Source: Oscillospiraceae bacterium | GTDB taxonomy: Bacteria > Bacillota > Clostridia > Oscillospirales > Ruminococcaceae | DNA length: 64,000 nucleotides | Assembly: GCA_009777725.1 (NCBI GenBank) | Contig: WRLG01000015.1 | Location: 1-64,000, forward strand | Direction of reading: 5' to 3' | Part shown: positions 34,658 to 43,468 of the stretch, piece after piece | How the letters are laid out: every line of letters begins with the position of its first letter | Position numbering within the stretch: the stretch's first letter is position 1 | The notes under the pieces: generated by a model | What the model was told of the DNA's origin: nothing | The model's input: the letters and a program-made list of their open reading frames with translations, nothing else | Databases searched by the model: none | Translations under genes and position numbers: made by a program

Positions 34658-34680
34658 TTAAACAGAAAGGAGTGATTTTT

Positions 34681-34980
34681 TTGGACAATCATGTTCATTC
34701 GGAAAACCCGAATGTAACGGACGAAACTATCCTTGCAGAAGAACTTGAGGATGAAGCAGGCTCGGAGGATGGCGGAAAGCTTTTTTCGCAATCGGAGCTT
34801 GACAGGGCGGTCGCGGAGGCGTTAAAGCGCGTATTTGCGGTTATGGGGGAATTTAACTCGCAAAGCCAAGGCTGTAAGCTGAACACGGGTGTACCGTTTG
34901 CGCCCGCTTCAAGGAGCGCGCTTACGGGCGTTGAGGAAGCGTTTTACCGCCGCAACCCGCAGTTGTCAATTGACAATTGA
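34681..34980 (+). CDS. Phage scaffold-like small acidic protein
   Basis: With TTG 34681 as start (GAAAGGAG 8 nt upstream) the protein has 99 residues. It is acidic at the N-terminus (EELEDEAGSEDGG) and has a helical FSQSELDRAVAEALKRVF segment, as in capsid scaffolding proteins or their C-terminal remnants. It is much shorter than normal scaffolds. The last residues QLSIDN and the stop come from an AATTGACAATTG repeat. The assignment depends on its place directly before a capsid gene. Confidence 0.5.
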   Translation: MDNHVHSENPNVTDETILAEELEDEAGSEDGGKLFSQSELDRAVAEALKRVFAVMGEFNSQSQGCKLNTGVPFAPASRSALTGVEEAFYRRNPQLSIDN

Positions 34981-35000
34981 TAATTGATAATTGACAATTA
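34962..35000. repeat. AATTGACAATTG repeat tract overlapping the scaffold-like stop codon
   Basis: Tandem CAATTGACAATTGATAATTG motifs cover the end of the scaffold-like frame and the intergenic space before the capsid gene. The same family occurs at 35935-35967, just after the capsid gene. Confidence 0.6.
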
Positions 35001-35074
35001 TCGGAAGCGGAAGATTCTGCGCTGCGCTATAGCAATTGCAACTATAAAAATTAATTTGTAAAGGAGAAATTATT

Positions 35075-35932
35075 ATGACCCATGTATTATCGCAAAGATA
35101 TTCCGATTTGGTTGACGCTAAACTTAGGTACACACTGGTTACAAAGGACAACTACATTTTTAACAATCATTACGAGGGGAGCGCGGTTTCGGGGGCGGTT
35201 AAAATACCTGTCCGCGATACGGAGGTTGAGGTTAAGGCTTACGACAAAATCGGAGGTGCTTCCCTCTCTCACGGGGCTACCTCTTACCTAACCCTTATGA
35301 TGGACAACGACGAGGCTGTGAATGAAATGATTGACGGCTACGATGCCGCCGCACTGCCCGATAACGTGATTGCGGAGAGGCTTGCTTCGGCGGGCTACAC
35401 GCTCGGGCTTTCCATTGACCGCAAATCAATAGCGGCTTTAGAGGAAGCAGACGGAGCTACCATTGCGGCTTCCAAGACGGCTTGCACCTCCTCCAACGCT
35501 TACGAGCAGGTCGCCAAGGCGCGAACCGCGCTTTCGAGAATCGGAGTTCCCAATAAGGACAGGTGGCTGATTGTTTCGCCTGAGTTTATGGAAAAGATTC
35601 TTTTGGACGATAAGTTTATCAAGCAGGGTGAGCTTTCGCAAGAGCTTGTTGCCGCGGGGGCGGTCGGAAGGATTGCGGGATTCAATGTCTTTGAGTCTAA
35701 CAATCTTATGTTTGAAAAGCAGGATTTTGTTGCCGGAAAGAGGGTTACTACCGAGTTTATCGCGGGGCATCCCAACTGGTGTCATCGGGTTCAGGAATGG
35801 GCTGTTCCCGTTGGGGTCGAAAAGCTGGCAGACGGGATTCATATCGGCGCGGGCGCGGTTCAGGGAAGAAAGGTTTATTCCGTCCTTATTTCCAAGCCCG
35901 AAACGGTTTTTGTTAAACGAACTGAAGCGTAA
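35075..35932 (+). CDS. Phage major capsid protein (P22 coat-like/HK97-fold)
   Basis: The 285-residue protein resembles P22-type coat proteins of Firmicute phages: N-terminal YSDLVDAKLRY, VKIPVRDTEVEVKAYDK, and a late RWLIVSPEFMEKILLDDKF with GAVGRIAGFNVFESNNLM. It appears intact, with AAAGGAGAAA before ATG. Only a scaffold-like and a connector-like gene accompany it; no terminase, portal, protease, tail or integrase is near. It may be a prophage remnant or a retained capsid. Confidence 0.82.
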   Translation: MTHVLSQRYSDLVDAKLRYTLVTKDNYIFNNHYEGSAVSGAVKIPVRDTEVEVKAYDKIGGASLSHGATSYLTLMMDNDEAVNEMIDGYDAAALPDNVIAERLASAGYTLGLSIDRKSIAALEEADGATIAASKTACTSSNAYEQVAKARTALSRIGVPNKDRWLIVSPEFMEKILLDDKFIKQGELSQELVAAGAVGRIAGFNVFESNNLMFEKQDFVAGKRVTTEFIAGHPNWCHRVQEWAVPVGVEKLADGIHIGAGAVQGRKVYSVLISKPETVFVKRTEA

Positions 35933-35990
35933 AGTCAATTGACAATTGACAATGCACAATGGTCAATTTAAGTAAAAAGGGGGTGTTTTT

Positions 35991-36377
35991 TTGGATTTGA
36001 TTACTGTGGAGGATTATCTTAAATATAACGGGGATTCTTATGAGCCTTTGTATCCCGAGGAATTGGAAGCAATTTTAGAGCGGGCTGCGGATATTGTCGA
36101 TTCGGTTACCGGGGGGCGGCTGAACTGTGCAGGTGAGCGGCTTCCGCCTGCCGTTCGGGAAAAGGCTGTGCTTGCGATTTTTGCGGAGGCGGCGTTTATA
36201 GAGCGGAACGGGGGGCTTTCATCTCTTGACAGTTCCTCACCCGTTCAAATGTCGCTGGGTAAATTCAGCTATATGCACGCCTCGGGGACAGTTGAGCGCA
36301 AGGCGTTCCCCGTGTCGCCGCTTGCGGTTTCATATTTAGAGGCAGTTGGATTGCTTGGCAGGAGTTTGTGCAGTTAG
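35991..36377 (+). CDS. Phage head-tail connector (gp6-like) protein
   Basis: The 128-residue protein starts at TTG 35991 behind AAAAAGGGGG. It has the pattern of gp6-like head completion proteins: ITVEDYLKYNGDSY, an E-rich helix (EELEAILERAADIVDSVTGG), then VREKAVLAIFAEAAFIERNGG. It follows the capsid gene by 58 nt, across a repeat tract. It is intact in length. A strong bidirectional terminator closes the module. Confidence 0.7.
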   Translation: MDLITVEDYLKYNGDSYEPLYPEELEAILERAADIVDSVTGGRLNCAGERLPPAVREKAVLAIFAEAAFIERNGGLSSLDSSSPVQMSLGKFSYMHASGTVERKAFPVSPLAVSYLEAVGLLGRSLCS

Positions 36378-36400
36378 CAGTTAACAATTATAAAAAAATA

Positions 36401-36432
36401 AAACCGGCGCATTTGTACGAGTGCGCCGGTTT
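36401..36432 (+). terminator. Terminator of the phage-like module
   Basis: AACCGGCGCA (36402-36411) pairs with TGCGCCGGTT (36422-36431), followed by TTTTGTTTTTT. An A-run on the other side could make it bidirectional. Confidence 0.85.
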
Positions 36433-36495
36433 TTGTTTTTTATAACAATTTATACAAATAAAAATAATTACAAGTGTTAATTTTCTCTTTACATC

Positions 36496-36524
36496 TTGAC
36501 ATTTTACCGCTTGTCAGATATAAT
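36496..36524 (+). promoter_or_regulatory. Promoter of uvrA
   Basis: TTGACA (36496-36501) and TATAAT (36519-36524) are 17 bp apart, 26 nt before the ATG. Confidence 0.8.
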
Positions 36525-36549
36525 ATAATAAAAAAGCAGGAGCATAAAA

Positions 36550-39375
36550 ATGTCAAAAAATAAAATTATAATCAAAGGTGCCAGAGAGCATAATTTAAAA
36601 AATATTAACCTTGAATTGCCGCGGGATAAGCTTATTGTGATGACGGGGCTTTCGGGCTCGGGGAAATCATCGCTGGCTTTTGATACTATATATGCGGATG
36701 GGCAGCGGCGTTACGTTGAGAGCTTGTCATCCTATGCGCGCCAGTTTTTGGGGCAGATGGAAAAGCCGGACGTTGACAGCATTGAGGGGCTTTCCCCCGC
36801 TATCTCCATCGACCAGAAAACAACATCGAAAAACCCGCGCTCAACAGTCGGAACGGTGACGGAAATATACGATTACCTCCGCTTGCTTTACGCCAGAATC
36901 GGCATACCCCACTGCCCAATATGCGGCAAAGAAATCAGTATGCAGACAGTGGACCAAATAACCGACAGAATCATGGCTCTGCCGGACGGCACTAAAATTC
37001 AGCTCTTAGCTCCGCTCATTCGCGGGCGGAAAGGCGAGCACGTAAAGGAGCTTGCGGGCGCGCGCAAATCGGGCTATGTCCGCGTTCGTTGTGATGGGAT
37101 TATATATGATTTATCGGAGGATATAAAGCTTGAAAAAAATAAAAAGCACAGCATTGAAATAGTAGTTGACAGGCTGGTAATAAAGCGCGACATCACATCA
37201 AGGCTGACCGACAGCCTTGAAACCGTTTCAAGCATTTCCGGCGGGCTTATCATCGTTGATATTATAGACGGCGAAGAGATGCTTTTTTCGCAGAATTATT
37301 CCTGCCCGGAACATAACGTGTCGATTGAGGAGCTTGCCCCCCGCATGTTTTCTTTTAACAACCCTTTCGGGGCTTGCGGGAAATGCACCGGGCTGGGCGT
37401 GTTTTTAAAGGTAGACCCCGACCTTGTCGTCCCCAATAAAGATTTGTCAATCAGGCAAGGCGCGATTAAGGCTATGGGCTGGAGCGTAAGTGATGAAAAT
37501 TCCATAGCGATGATGTATTATAAGGCAATCGGGCAGTTTTACGGCGTTTCACTCGACACGCCGGTTAAAGACTTGCCGCGCGAAATACTCAATATTTTTC
37601 TTTACGGTTCGGGCGCGAATAAGCTTAAATTACACCGCTCAAACGAATACGGCGGCGGTGTTTATCATCATGCCTTTGAGGGGATTATCCCCAATATGGA
37701 GCGGCGTTACCGCGAGAGTAATTCCGATTATTCAAAAGATGAAATCAGGCAGTGCATGACCGAAGAGCCATGCCCCGAATGTAAAGGCGGCAGGCTGAAA
37801 AAAGAGAGCCTTTCGGTAACGGTGGGCGGCAAAAATATATCCGAGCTTACCTGTTATTCCGTCTTAAACACGCTTGAATTTTTCAAGAAGCTGGAGCTTT
37901 CAAAGCGCGACAATATGGTAGGCGGGCGGATTATTAAAGAAATCAATGAGCGGCTTGGCTTTTTAAAAAGCGTCGGCTTGGAATATCTGACCTTATCGCG
38001 CCCTGCGGGTACTCTTTCCGGCGGTGAAAGCCAGCGAATCCGCCTTGCAACGCAAATCGGCTCATCATTAGTCGGCGTTCTTTATATCTTGGACGAGCCG
38101 TCTATAGGATTGCACCAGCGGGATAACGCGCGATTAATCGCAACGCTTAAAAAGCTTTGCGCTTTGGGCAACACGCTAATTGTAGTCGAGCACGATGAGG
38201 ACACGATGAGAAGTGCGGACTTTATAGTCGATATAGGACCAAAGGCAGGAGTTCACGGCGGTGAAATCGTCTGCACGGGGACGATAGACGATATTATTAA
38301 ATGCAAAAAATCAATTACGGGGCAGTATTTATCCGGCAAAAAATTCGTGCCTGTTCCTAAGGAGAGAAGAAAGGGCAACGGTCTGTTTTTGGAAATTATC
38401 GGGGCAATGGAAAACAATTTAAAAAAATGCAACGTAAAAATCCCGTTGGGGACATTTGCTTGCGTTACAGGCGTTTCCGGCTCGGGCAAATCCTCGCTTG
38501 TAAATGAGATTATCTATAAAGAATTGGCGGGCAGGCTTAACAGGGCTAAAATCCGCGCGGGAAAATTTGAATATATGGAGGGCGTTGAAAACTTAGATAA
38601 AGTAATCGATATAGACCAATCGCCGATTGGGAGAACCCCGCGCTCAAACCCCGCGACTTATACGGGCGTTTTTACCGATATTAGGGATTTATTTGCCTCT
38701 GTGAACGAATCAAAAATGCGGGGTTATACGCCCGGCAGGTTTTCATTTAATGTCAGAGGCGGGCGGTGCGAATCCTGCGAGGGGGATGGCATTATAAAAA
38801 TTGAAATGCACTTTCTGCCGGATATATACGTCCCCTGTGAGGTTTGCAAGGGCAGGCGTTACAGCCGCGAAACCTTGGAAATTCAATATAAAGGCAAAAA
38901 TATACACGATGTTCTTGAAATGACGGTAGATGAGGGCGTAGATTTTTTCAAGAATATACCGAAAATAGCCCGCAAGCTGAATACACTGCGGGAGGTTGGG
39001 CTCGGCTATATTAAAATCGGGCAACCCGCAACAACCCTGTCCGGCGGCGAGGCGCAGAGGGTAAAGCTTGCAACGGAGCTTTCAAAAAGAGCAACGGGGC
39101 GGACGATTTATATCCTCGATGAGCCGACAACGGGGCTTCATACCGCCGATGTTCACAAGCTGATTGAGGTTTTGCAGACCTTAGTAAACAGCGGCAATAC
39201 AGTGCTTGTCATCGAGCATAATTTAGACGTTATAAAAACCGCCGATTATGTGATTGATTTAGGACCGGACGGAGGGGACAAGGGCGGGCATATTATAAAG
39301 TGCGGCGCGCCCGAAGAAATCGCCGCTTGCAAAAAATCTTATACCGGGCGGGAGCTTTTGAGGGAGCTTTCTTAG
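36550..39375 (+). CDS. uvrA: Excinuclease ABC subunit A
   Basis: The 941-residue DNA-damage recognition ATPase has both ABC modules: [14 protein letters not shown] at about 32-45 and [14 protein letters not shown] in the second half, each followed by an LSGGE signature ([26 protein letters not shown]) and Walker B ([24 protein letters not shown]). Zinc-finger cysteines are present ([14 protein letters not shown]...CEVCKGRRY). It works with UvrB and UvrC, which are not in this window. It is monocistronic with its own promoter. Confidence 0.98.
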   Translation: MSKNKIIIKGAREHNLKNINLELPRDKLIVMTGLSGSGKSSLAFDTIYADGQRRYVESLSSYARQFLGQMEKPDVDSIEGLSPAISIDQKTTSKNPRSTVGTVTEIYDYLRLLYARIGIPHCPICGKEISMQTVDQITDRIMALPDGTKIQLLAPLIRGRKGEHVKELAGARKSGYVRVRCDGIIYDLSEDIKLEKNKKHSIEIVVDRLVIKRDITSRLTDSLETVSSISGGLIIVDIIDGEEMLFSQNYSCPEHNVSIEELAPRMFSFNNPFGACGKCTGLGVFLKVDPDLVVPNKDLSIRQGAIKAMGWSVSDENSIAMMYYKAIGQFYGVSLDTPVKDLPREILNIFLYGSGANKLKLHRSNEYGGGVYHHAFEGIIPNMERRYRESNSDYSKDEIRQCMTEEPCPECKGGRLKKESLSVTVGGKNISELTCYSVLNTLEFFKKLELSKRDNMVGGRIIKEINERLGFLKSVGLEYLTLSRPAGTLSGGESQRIRLATQIGSSLVGVLYILDEPSIGLHQRDNARLIATLKKLCALGNTLIVVEHDEDTMRSADFIVDIGPKAGVHGGEIVCTGTIDDIIKCKKSITGQYLSGKKFVPVPKERRKGNGLFLEIIGAMENNLKKCNVKIPLGTFACVTGVSGSGKSSLVNEIIYKELAGRLNRAKIRAGKFEYMEGVENLDKVIDIDQSPIGRTPRSNPATYTGVFTDIRDLFASVNESKMRGYTPGRFSFNVRGGRCESCEGDGIIKIEMHFLPDIYVPCEVCKGRRYSRETLEIQYKGKNIHDVLEMTVDEGVDFFKNIPKIARKLNTLREVGLGYIKIGQPATTLSGGEAQRVKLATELSKRATGRTIYILDEPTTGLHTADVHKLIEVLQTLVNSGNTVLVIEHNLDVIKTADYVIDLGPDGGDKGGHIIKCGAPEEIAACKKSYTGRELLRELS

Positions 39376-39448
39376 AGCCTGCTTGGTGCTTTTGAACGAG
39401 TAAGATTTTCGGCGAATTTTTGCTTGCCGCGCTATTGCCGAAAACAAA

Positions 39449-39480
39449 AACCCCGACCGCATTTTAAAGCGGTCGGGGTT
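39449..39480. terminator. Hairpin terminator between uvrA and a convergent lipoprotein gene
   Basis: AACCCCGACCGC (39449-39460) and GCGGTCGGGGTT (39469-39480) form a perfect 12-bp stem. On the minus strand a TTTTTG run follows, so it terminates the lipoprotein gene and may also serve uvrA. Confidence 0.85.
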
Positions 39481-39499
39481 GAATGGCTATACGCGCTGA

Positions 39500-40168
39500 T
39501 TATCTTACCAGCTCAAACCGTGTAAATACCCAGCTTCCGTTTATGTTTTCGTATACCATGTCCGTATCGGTAGTGCCTACCGCTTCTTGTGTGTCGGGGT
39601 CAAGGTCTTCTACTGTAACGCGTACCGTTATGCTGCCGTTGTCTTCTCTTATGATTTCGTGTGTTTCCACGCCTTTGGTTATATCGCCGCCGATAGCAGC
39701 GTCCATAACATATAATTCGCCGTCATTATTATCAGCAAACAAACCGCCCTCCAGTAGACCGTCAACGATTTCTGCAGAAAAAATAGTGAGCAGGTACTCT
39801 CTGAAGTCGTTAAGCGAGGTGATGCCGGGGAGGTCTACCTTTAACCTGCCGCTGTCGTCGGTTTCGTCCGTTGTCGGGACATCGCCGTACTTAAAGAAGC
39901 CCATAGCCCTAACCGCAGCACCGTAAACTCCCTCAACCTCATCATCGGTCGGCTGGGCATCTCCATCGTCCTCTAAAACCTCTTCAATAACGTATTCAAC
40001 TAAGTCCGCATCAACTAAATCCGCGTCAACGAATTCCTCCGCGCTTTGCTCTGCCGCGGTAGCCGGCGTGGCGGGGGGAGCGGGGGGTTCGTTGCTTGTG
40101 CAAGCGGCTAAGGACGCGCTCATAAGGCACAGGGTTGTAAGTAACGCTAAAATTTTCTTAATTTTCAT
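39500..40168 (-). CDS. Lipoprotein, unknown function
   Basis: The 222-residue protein has a lipobox SLAAC (Cys about 23), then an acidic and Pro/Ala-rich spacer with a duplicated VDADL. The C-terminal domain (about 85-222) has the pattern FREYLLTIFSAEIVDGLL, DGELYVMDAAIGGD, then paired strands ending NGSWVFTRFELVR. This recalls NTF2-like or IseA-like domains, but the match is weak. It has a good GGAAGG ribosome site. Repeat tracts lie upstream at about 40201-40245. Confidence 0.65.
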   Translation of the reverse strand: MKIKKILALLTTLCLMSASLAACTSNEPPAPPATPATAAEQSAEEFVDADLVDADLVEYVIEEVLEDDGDAQPTDDEVEGVYGAAVRAMGFFKYGDVPTTDETDDSGRLKVDLPGITSLNDFREYLLTIFSAEIVDGLLEGGLFADNNDGELYVMDAAIGGDITKGVETHEIIREDNGSITVRVTVEDLDPDTQEAVGTTDTDMVYENINGSWVFTRFELVR

Positions 40169-40433
40169 TTTGTTTCCTTCCTTTCGTTTCTCACGAGTTA
40201 AAAATTACCAATTGTACATTGTCAATTGTCAATTGTCAATTGATTTAAGCCCCTTTTTTAGGGCACTTATTATTTTAAATTAAAAGCCGGTTTAAGTCAA
40301 TAAGAAAAATGCTTTTGTAATCAAGGTGTAATAAAGCTTGGCGTATTGTTACAAAAATAATAAAAATTAAGCCGATTAATTGGTTGGTTAAACAAAATTT
40401 TAATTTTTAATTTTTAAAATTTTAAACCTATGC

Positions 40434-40462
40434 TTTACAAATTTGATAATATATGTTAAAAT
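40434..40462 (+). promoter_or_regulatory. Promoter of the ligase/ACP-GNAT/M20 operon
   Basis: TTTACA (40434-40439) and TAAAAT (40457-40462) are 17 bp apart, giving a leader of about 95 nt. The rest of the 395-bp gap holds AATTGTCAATTG repeats (40201-40245) and AT-rich DNA. Confidence 0.55.
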
Positions 40463-40478
40463 GTTTATGGACGTAAAA

Positions 40479-40541
40479 TTTTCAGTCTTTTGATAAGTGA
40501 CGAGATAATTCGCGGGGTTGCCCGATGAAATCGGCTGAAAA
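40479..40541 (+). promoter_or_regulatory. Structured 5' leader, possible riboswitch or other RNA element
   Basis: TTTTCAG (40479-40485) pairs with CTGAAAA (40535-40541), enclosing CCGAT-gaa-ATCGG (40522-40534) and a possible GGG-ttg-CCC or CGA...TCG hairpin. The outer and inner stems stack without a gap at 40534/40535. It ends about 10 nt before the ribosome site. I do not recognise it as a known riboswitch class. Confidence 0.4.
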
Positions 40542-40564
40542 AATTATATAAAGGAGTTTTTGGG

Positions 40565-42124
40565 ATGGATGTTGGGAATTTAAAAGAAATGTTGGCAAAA
40601 ATTAACGACGAATACGGCGACAGAATTGCATTCAGAATTAAATCGGGAAGAAACGATATAAAGGACATCAGCTACAAGGAGTTTGTTTCGGAGGTTAATG
40701 CCTTGGGAACGTATCTTGCCTCTCTGGGGCTTTCGGGTAAGCATGTAGCGGTTTTGAGCGAAAACAGGTATGAATGGATTACAAGCTATCTCGCGGCTAT
40801 CTGTGGCGGTATTGTTGTGCCGATAGACAGGGATTTGCCGGAAGATTCTATCCTTTACCTCCTTAAAGCAGGTAAAGCCGAAGCCATCCTCTATTCCGAA
40901 ACCTACAGCGAGATTATAAACAAATCCGCTGTAAAAAAAGAGAATATGATTTGCTTTGAGGGCTCTTACGCTAATGCCGTTGCCGAGGGAAAACGCCTGC
41001 TTGAATCGGGCGACAAAGCCTTTACCGATATTTGCGTTGACAATGAGAAGATGTCCGCCATTCTGTTCACCTCGGGAACTACGGGCTTTTCAAAGGGCGT
41101 CATGCTTACCCATAAAAATATCGTAAGCAATATTGTAGCGGCTACCTCCTTTGAAAAATACGGGGATAATGAAATCGCATTGTCCGTATTACCCTATCAC
41201 CATGTTTTTGAATGTACGGTAGGGCTTATGGCAAGCCTTTATTTCGGGGCGACCATCTGCATTAACGACAGCTTAAAATATCTCGCAAAAAATATACTGC
41301 TGTTTAAACCAACCTTGATGTTCCTAGTCCCCGCGATTATCAATGCTGTCTATAAACGTCTGGCAGATGCCGAAGCCCAGTACGGACGAGCTTTAAAGCC
41401 GGAGGAGGTTCAAGCCTTAGCTTTCGGCGGAAGGCTGGTTAAAATATTCAGCGGAAGCGCGCCGCTCAATGTTGAACTAATCAAAAAATTCAAGGATTAC
41501 GGTATACAGCTTCTTCAAGGCTATGGTCTTACCGAAACCTCGCCGGTTGTTTCCACTACAAAGTACGAAAATCTTAACGATTCTAACATTAAAAGCGTAG
41601 GCGAAATTATTCCGGGCTGCGAGGTCAAAATTATCAACGATGAAATATGCGTTAAGGGCGAAAATGTAATGCTGGGATATTACGAAAACCCCGAGGCAAC
41701 CGCTGAGGTTTTTGAGGACGGCTGGTTTAAAACAGGCGACTTGGGGTATCTTGACGAAAATGGATTCCTCTTTATTAACGGCAGGAAAAAGAATATTATT
41801 ATCGCAAGCGGCGGCGAAAACGTATACCCCGAGGAAATCGAGCAGCTTCTTTACACTATCCCCGGTCTTGCCGATGCTCTCGTTTACGGGGGCGACAGTG
41901 CGGATAAGGAAATTGTTACCGCCGTCATCTTCCCCAATTACGATTTCCCCGATAAAACCAAGGAGGAAATCATAGAGCTTATCCGAGGGGGAATCGAAAG
42001 GGTGAACGAAAAACTGCCTGTATACAAGCAAATCACCGCAGTAAAATTCAGGGACAAGCCCTTTGAAAAAACCACGTCTAACAAGGTTAAGAGAAACGAT
42101 GCCAACAAAACAGGGAGCGGATGA
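40565..42124 (+). CDS. Acyl-AMP ligase (long-chain acyl-CoA/ACP synthetase type)
   Basis: The 519-residue ANL-superfamily enzyme activates a carboxylic acid as its adenylate. Motifs are ILFTSGTTGFSKGVMLTHKN, LLQGYGLTETSPVVS, WFKTGDLGYLDENGF and the C-terminal lysine region FEKTTSNKVKR. The downstream gene encodes an acyl carrier protein fused to an acyltransferase and overlaps by 4 nt, so the acyl group is probably passed to that carrier instead of CoA. The fatty-acid-type substrate is inferred from overall likeness to long-chain ligases. Confidence 0.85.
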   Translation: MDVGNLKEMLAKINDEYGDRIAFRIKSGRNDIKDISYKEFVSEVNALGTYLASLGLSGKHVAVLSENRYEWITSYLAAICGGIVVPIDRDLPEDSILYLLKAGKAEAILYSETYSEIINKSAVKKENMICFEGSYANAVAEGKRLLESGDKAFTDICVDNEKMSAILFTSGTTGFSKGVMLTHKNIVSNIVAATSFEKYGDNEIALSVLPYHHVFECTVGLMASLYFGATICINDSLKYLAKNILLFKPTLMFLVPAIINAVYKRLADAEAQYGRALKPEEVQALAFGGRLVKIFSGSAPLNVELIKKFKDYGIQLLQGYGLTETSPVVSTTKYENLNDSNIKSVGEIIPGCEVKIINDEICVKGENVMLGYYENPEATAEVFEDGWFKTGDLGYLDENGFLFINGRKKNIIIASGGENVYPEEIEQLLYTIPGLADALVYGGDSADKEIVTAVIFPNYDFPDKTKEEIIELIRGGIERVNEKLPVYKQITAVKFRDKPFEKTTSNKVKRNDANKTGSG

Positions 42125-43374
42125 TTATGTTTGATAAGGTAACCGAAATAATAAGCAGATACACGGACGTTAATGTCAGCGAAATGAGCGAAAGCACGAA
42201 CCTTTTATCCGATTTGCGCTTGGAATCAATGGATTTTATAGACATTGTATGCGATTTCGAGGAGGAATTCGATTGCGAAATCCCGGAAAGGGACTTCAGA
42301 AAGCTCGTCACCATCAAGAATATCATTTCCTATTTCCAACCGAAGCAGGCAGAGGAAATCAAGGCGCGCTCCGAAGAATCGGAAGAGCCCGCCGTTGGAT
42401 ACACGCCCTCAAACTGCAAGGTATTTCCGCTGACAAGGGCTTTGGCTGAAAAGGTGCCGGAGCTTGTAAACGCGGTTTACGGCGCGGGTTATCCCGCGCA
42501 ATACCTCTATTCCCCCGAGAAATTTTGGGAAAAAACAGTTAAAGGCGGGATTTACCCTTATGTCGCAATTAACGCCGACGGCAAAGCCGCAGGTATGATT
42601 TCACTTATACGGCTCAGAGTAAACTTTAACGCCTTTGAGCTGGGGCAACTTATGGTAACGCCCGAATACAGAGGAACCGATGTTGCGGAATTGCTTATTT
42701 CCTGTATATCCGCACAAGAGCTTGATTTCGGCGTAATATATTCCGAGAGCGTTACCGGGCACAAATTCTCGCAACGCTCGTGCCTTGCGGGCGGATTTTG
42801 CGATACCGCTCTGAAGCTGAACATAATGCCGTCATTTGAGCCGGACGATGGGCGGGTCAGTTGCGTCGTTTCCTGCATTGAGCGCGGTGAAAAGGAACTG
42901 GAGGTATACCTGCCGCAAGCTTACGCGGAAGCGGTGAAATTTTCCCTGAACGGCTTGAAGCCGCGAACCTACAGGACTTCAACCGATAATACGCTCGGCG
43001 GCGCGACGATGTACCAAATAAACGATGAGGAATTGTTCACCTCCCAATATGTGAACGTCACCGTAAGCAAAATAGGGGCTGATTTTACGGCGGCTTTTCA
43101 AAGGCTGGAGGACTACGCTGTTGAAAACGGCGTAAAGGCTTTGATTATTAACACGCCCTTAGCAAGCCCAGGTAATAACGAGGCGGTTGATTGGCTTCGC
43201 TCTAAGGGCTTCCTGTACGGCGGCGTTATGCCGAGGTGGCTTCCCGAATCGGACACTATTTTAATGCAGAAGCTTTACGGAAACGCCCCCGAGTGGGATA
43301 AAATAAAGCTTTTCAGCGAAAAAATAAAGGAAATCGCCGAAACGGTAAAAGGCTGTTTAGTAGCGAGGACGTAG
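42121..43374 (+). CDS. Acyl carrier protein fused to GNAT acyltransferase
   Basis: The 417-residue fusion starts with an acyl carrier domain (1-78). The likely phosphopantetheine serine is S36 in LRLESMDFID, where the family usually has DSLD. A GNAT acyltransferase domain follows (about 100-210), with the acyl donor-binding stretch LGQLMVTPEYRGTDVAELLI. The C-terminal region (about 235-410) looks like a second GNAT-like half that lacks clear motifs. It lies between an acyl-AMP ligase (4-nt overlap) and an M20 hydrolase. A carrier fused to its own N-acyltransferase implies transfer of the carried acyl group to an amine; the acceptor is unknown. Confidence 0.75.
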   Translation: MIMFDKVTEIISRYTDVNVSEMSESTNLLSDLRLESMDFIDIVCDFEEEFDCEIPERDFRKLVTIKNIISYFQPKQAEEIKARSEESEEPAVGYTPSNCKVFPLTRALAEKVPELVNAVYGAGYPAQYLYSPEKFWEKTVKGGIYPYVAINADGKAAGMISLIRLRVNFNAFELGQLMVTPEYRGTDVAELLISCISAQELDFGVIYSESVTGHKFSQRSCLAGGFCDTALKLNIMPSFEPDDGRVSCVVSCIERGEKELEVYLPQAYAEAVKFSLNGLKPRTYRTSTDNTLGGATMYQINDEELFTSQYVNVTVSKIGADFTAAFQRLEDYAVENGVKALIINTPLASPGNNEAVDWLRSKGFLYGGVMPRWLPESDTILMQKLYGNAPEWDKIKLFSEKIKEIAETVKGCLVART

Positions 43375-43390
43375 GATGCGGGAGCGAGGC

Positions 43391-43419
43391 GGCAGGGGTT
43401 TAACCGCTAAATCCCTGCC
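43391..43419 (+). promoter_or_regulatory. Intercistronic hairpin before the M20 gene
   Basis: GGCAGGGGTTTA (43391-43402) pairs with TAAATCCCTGCC (43408-43419), with one G-U pair and a 5-nt loop. It may be an mRNA stability element or a palindromic repeat. An open frame runs through it from 43376, but no ribosome site supports that start. Confidence 0.45.
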
Positions 43420-43468
43420 TCCTGTAACCTGCAAACCTGCAGCCTCATTGAAGGGTGTAATTATACTG

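Noticed and set aside
34681-36377. Complete prophage or gene transfer agent
   Set aside because: Only three head genes are present; no portal, terminase, tail or integrase is found within this window.
40521-40545. Hammerhead ribozyme-like CGATGAAATCGGCTGAAA
   Set aside because: The conserved CUGAUGA core is not matched, and stem order does not fit; the stems are better explained as a leader structure.
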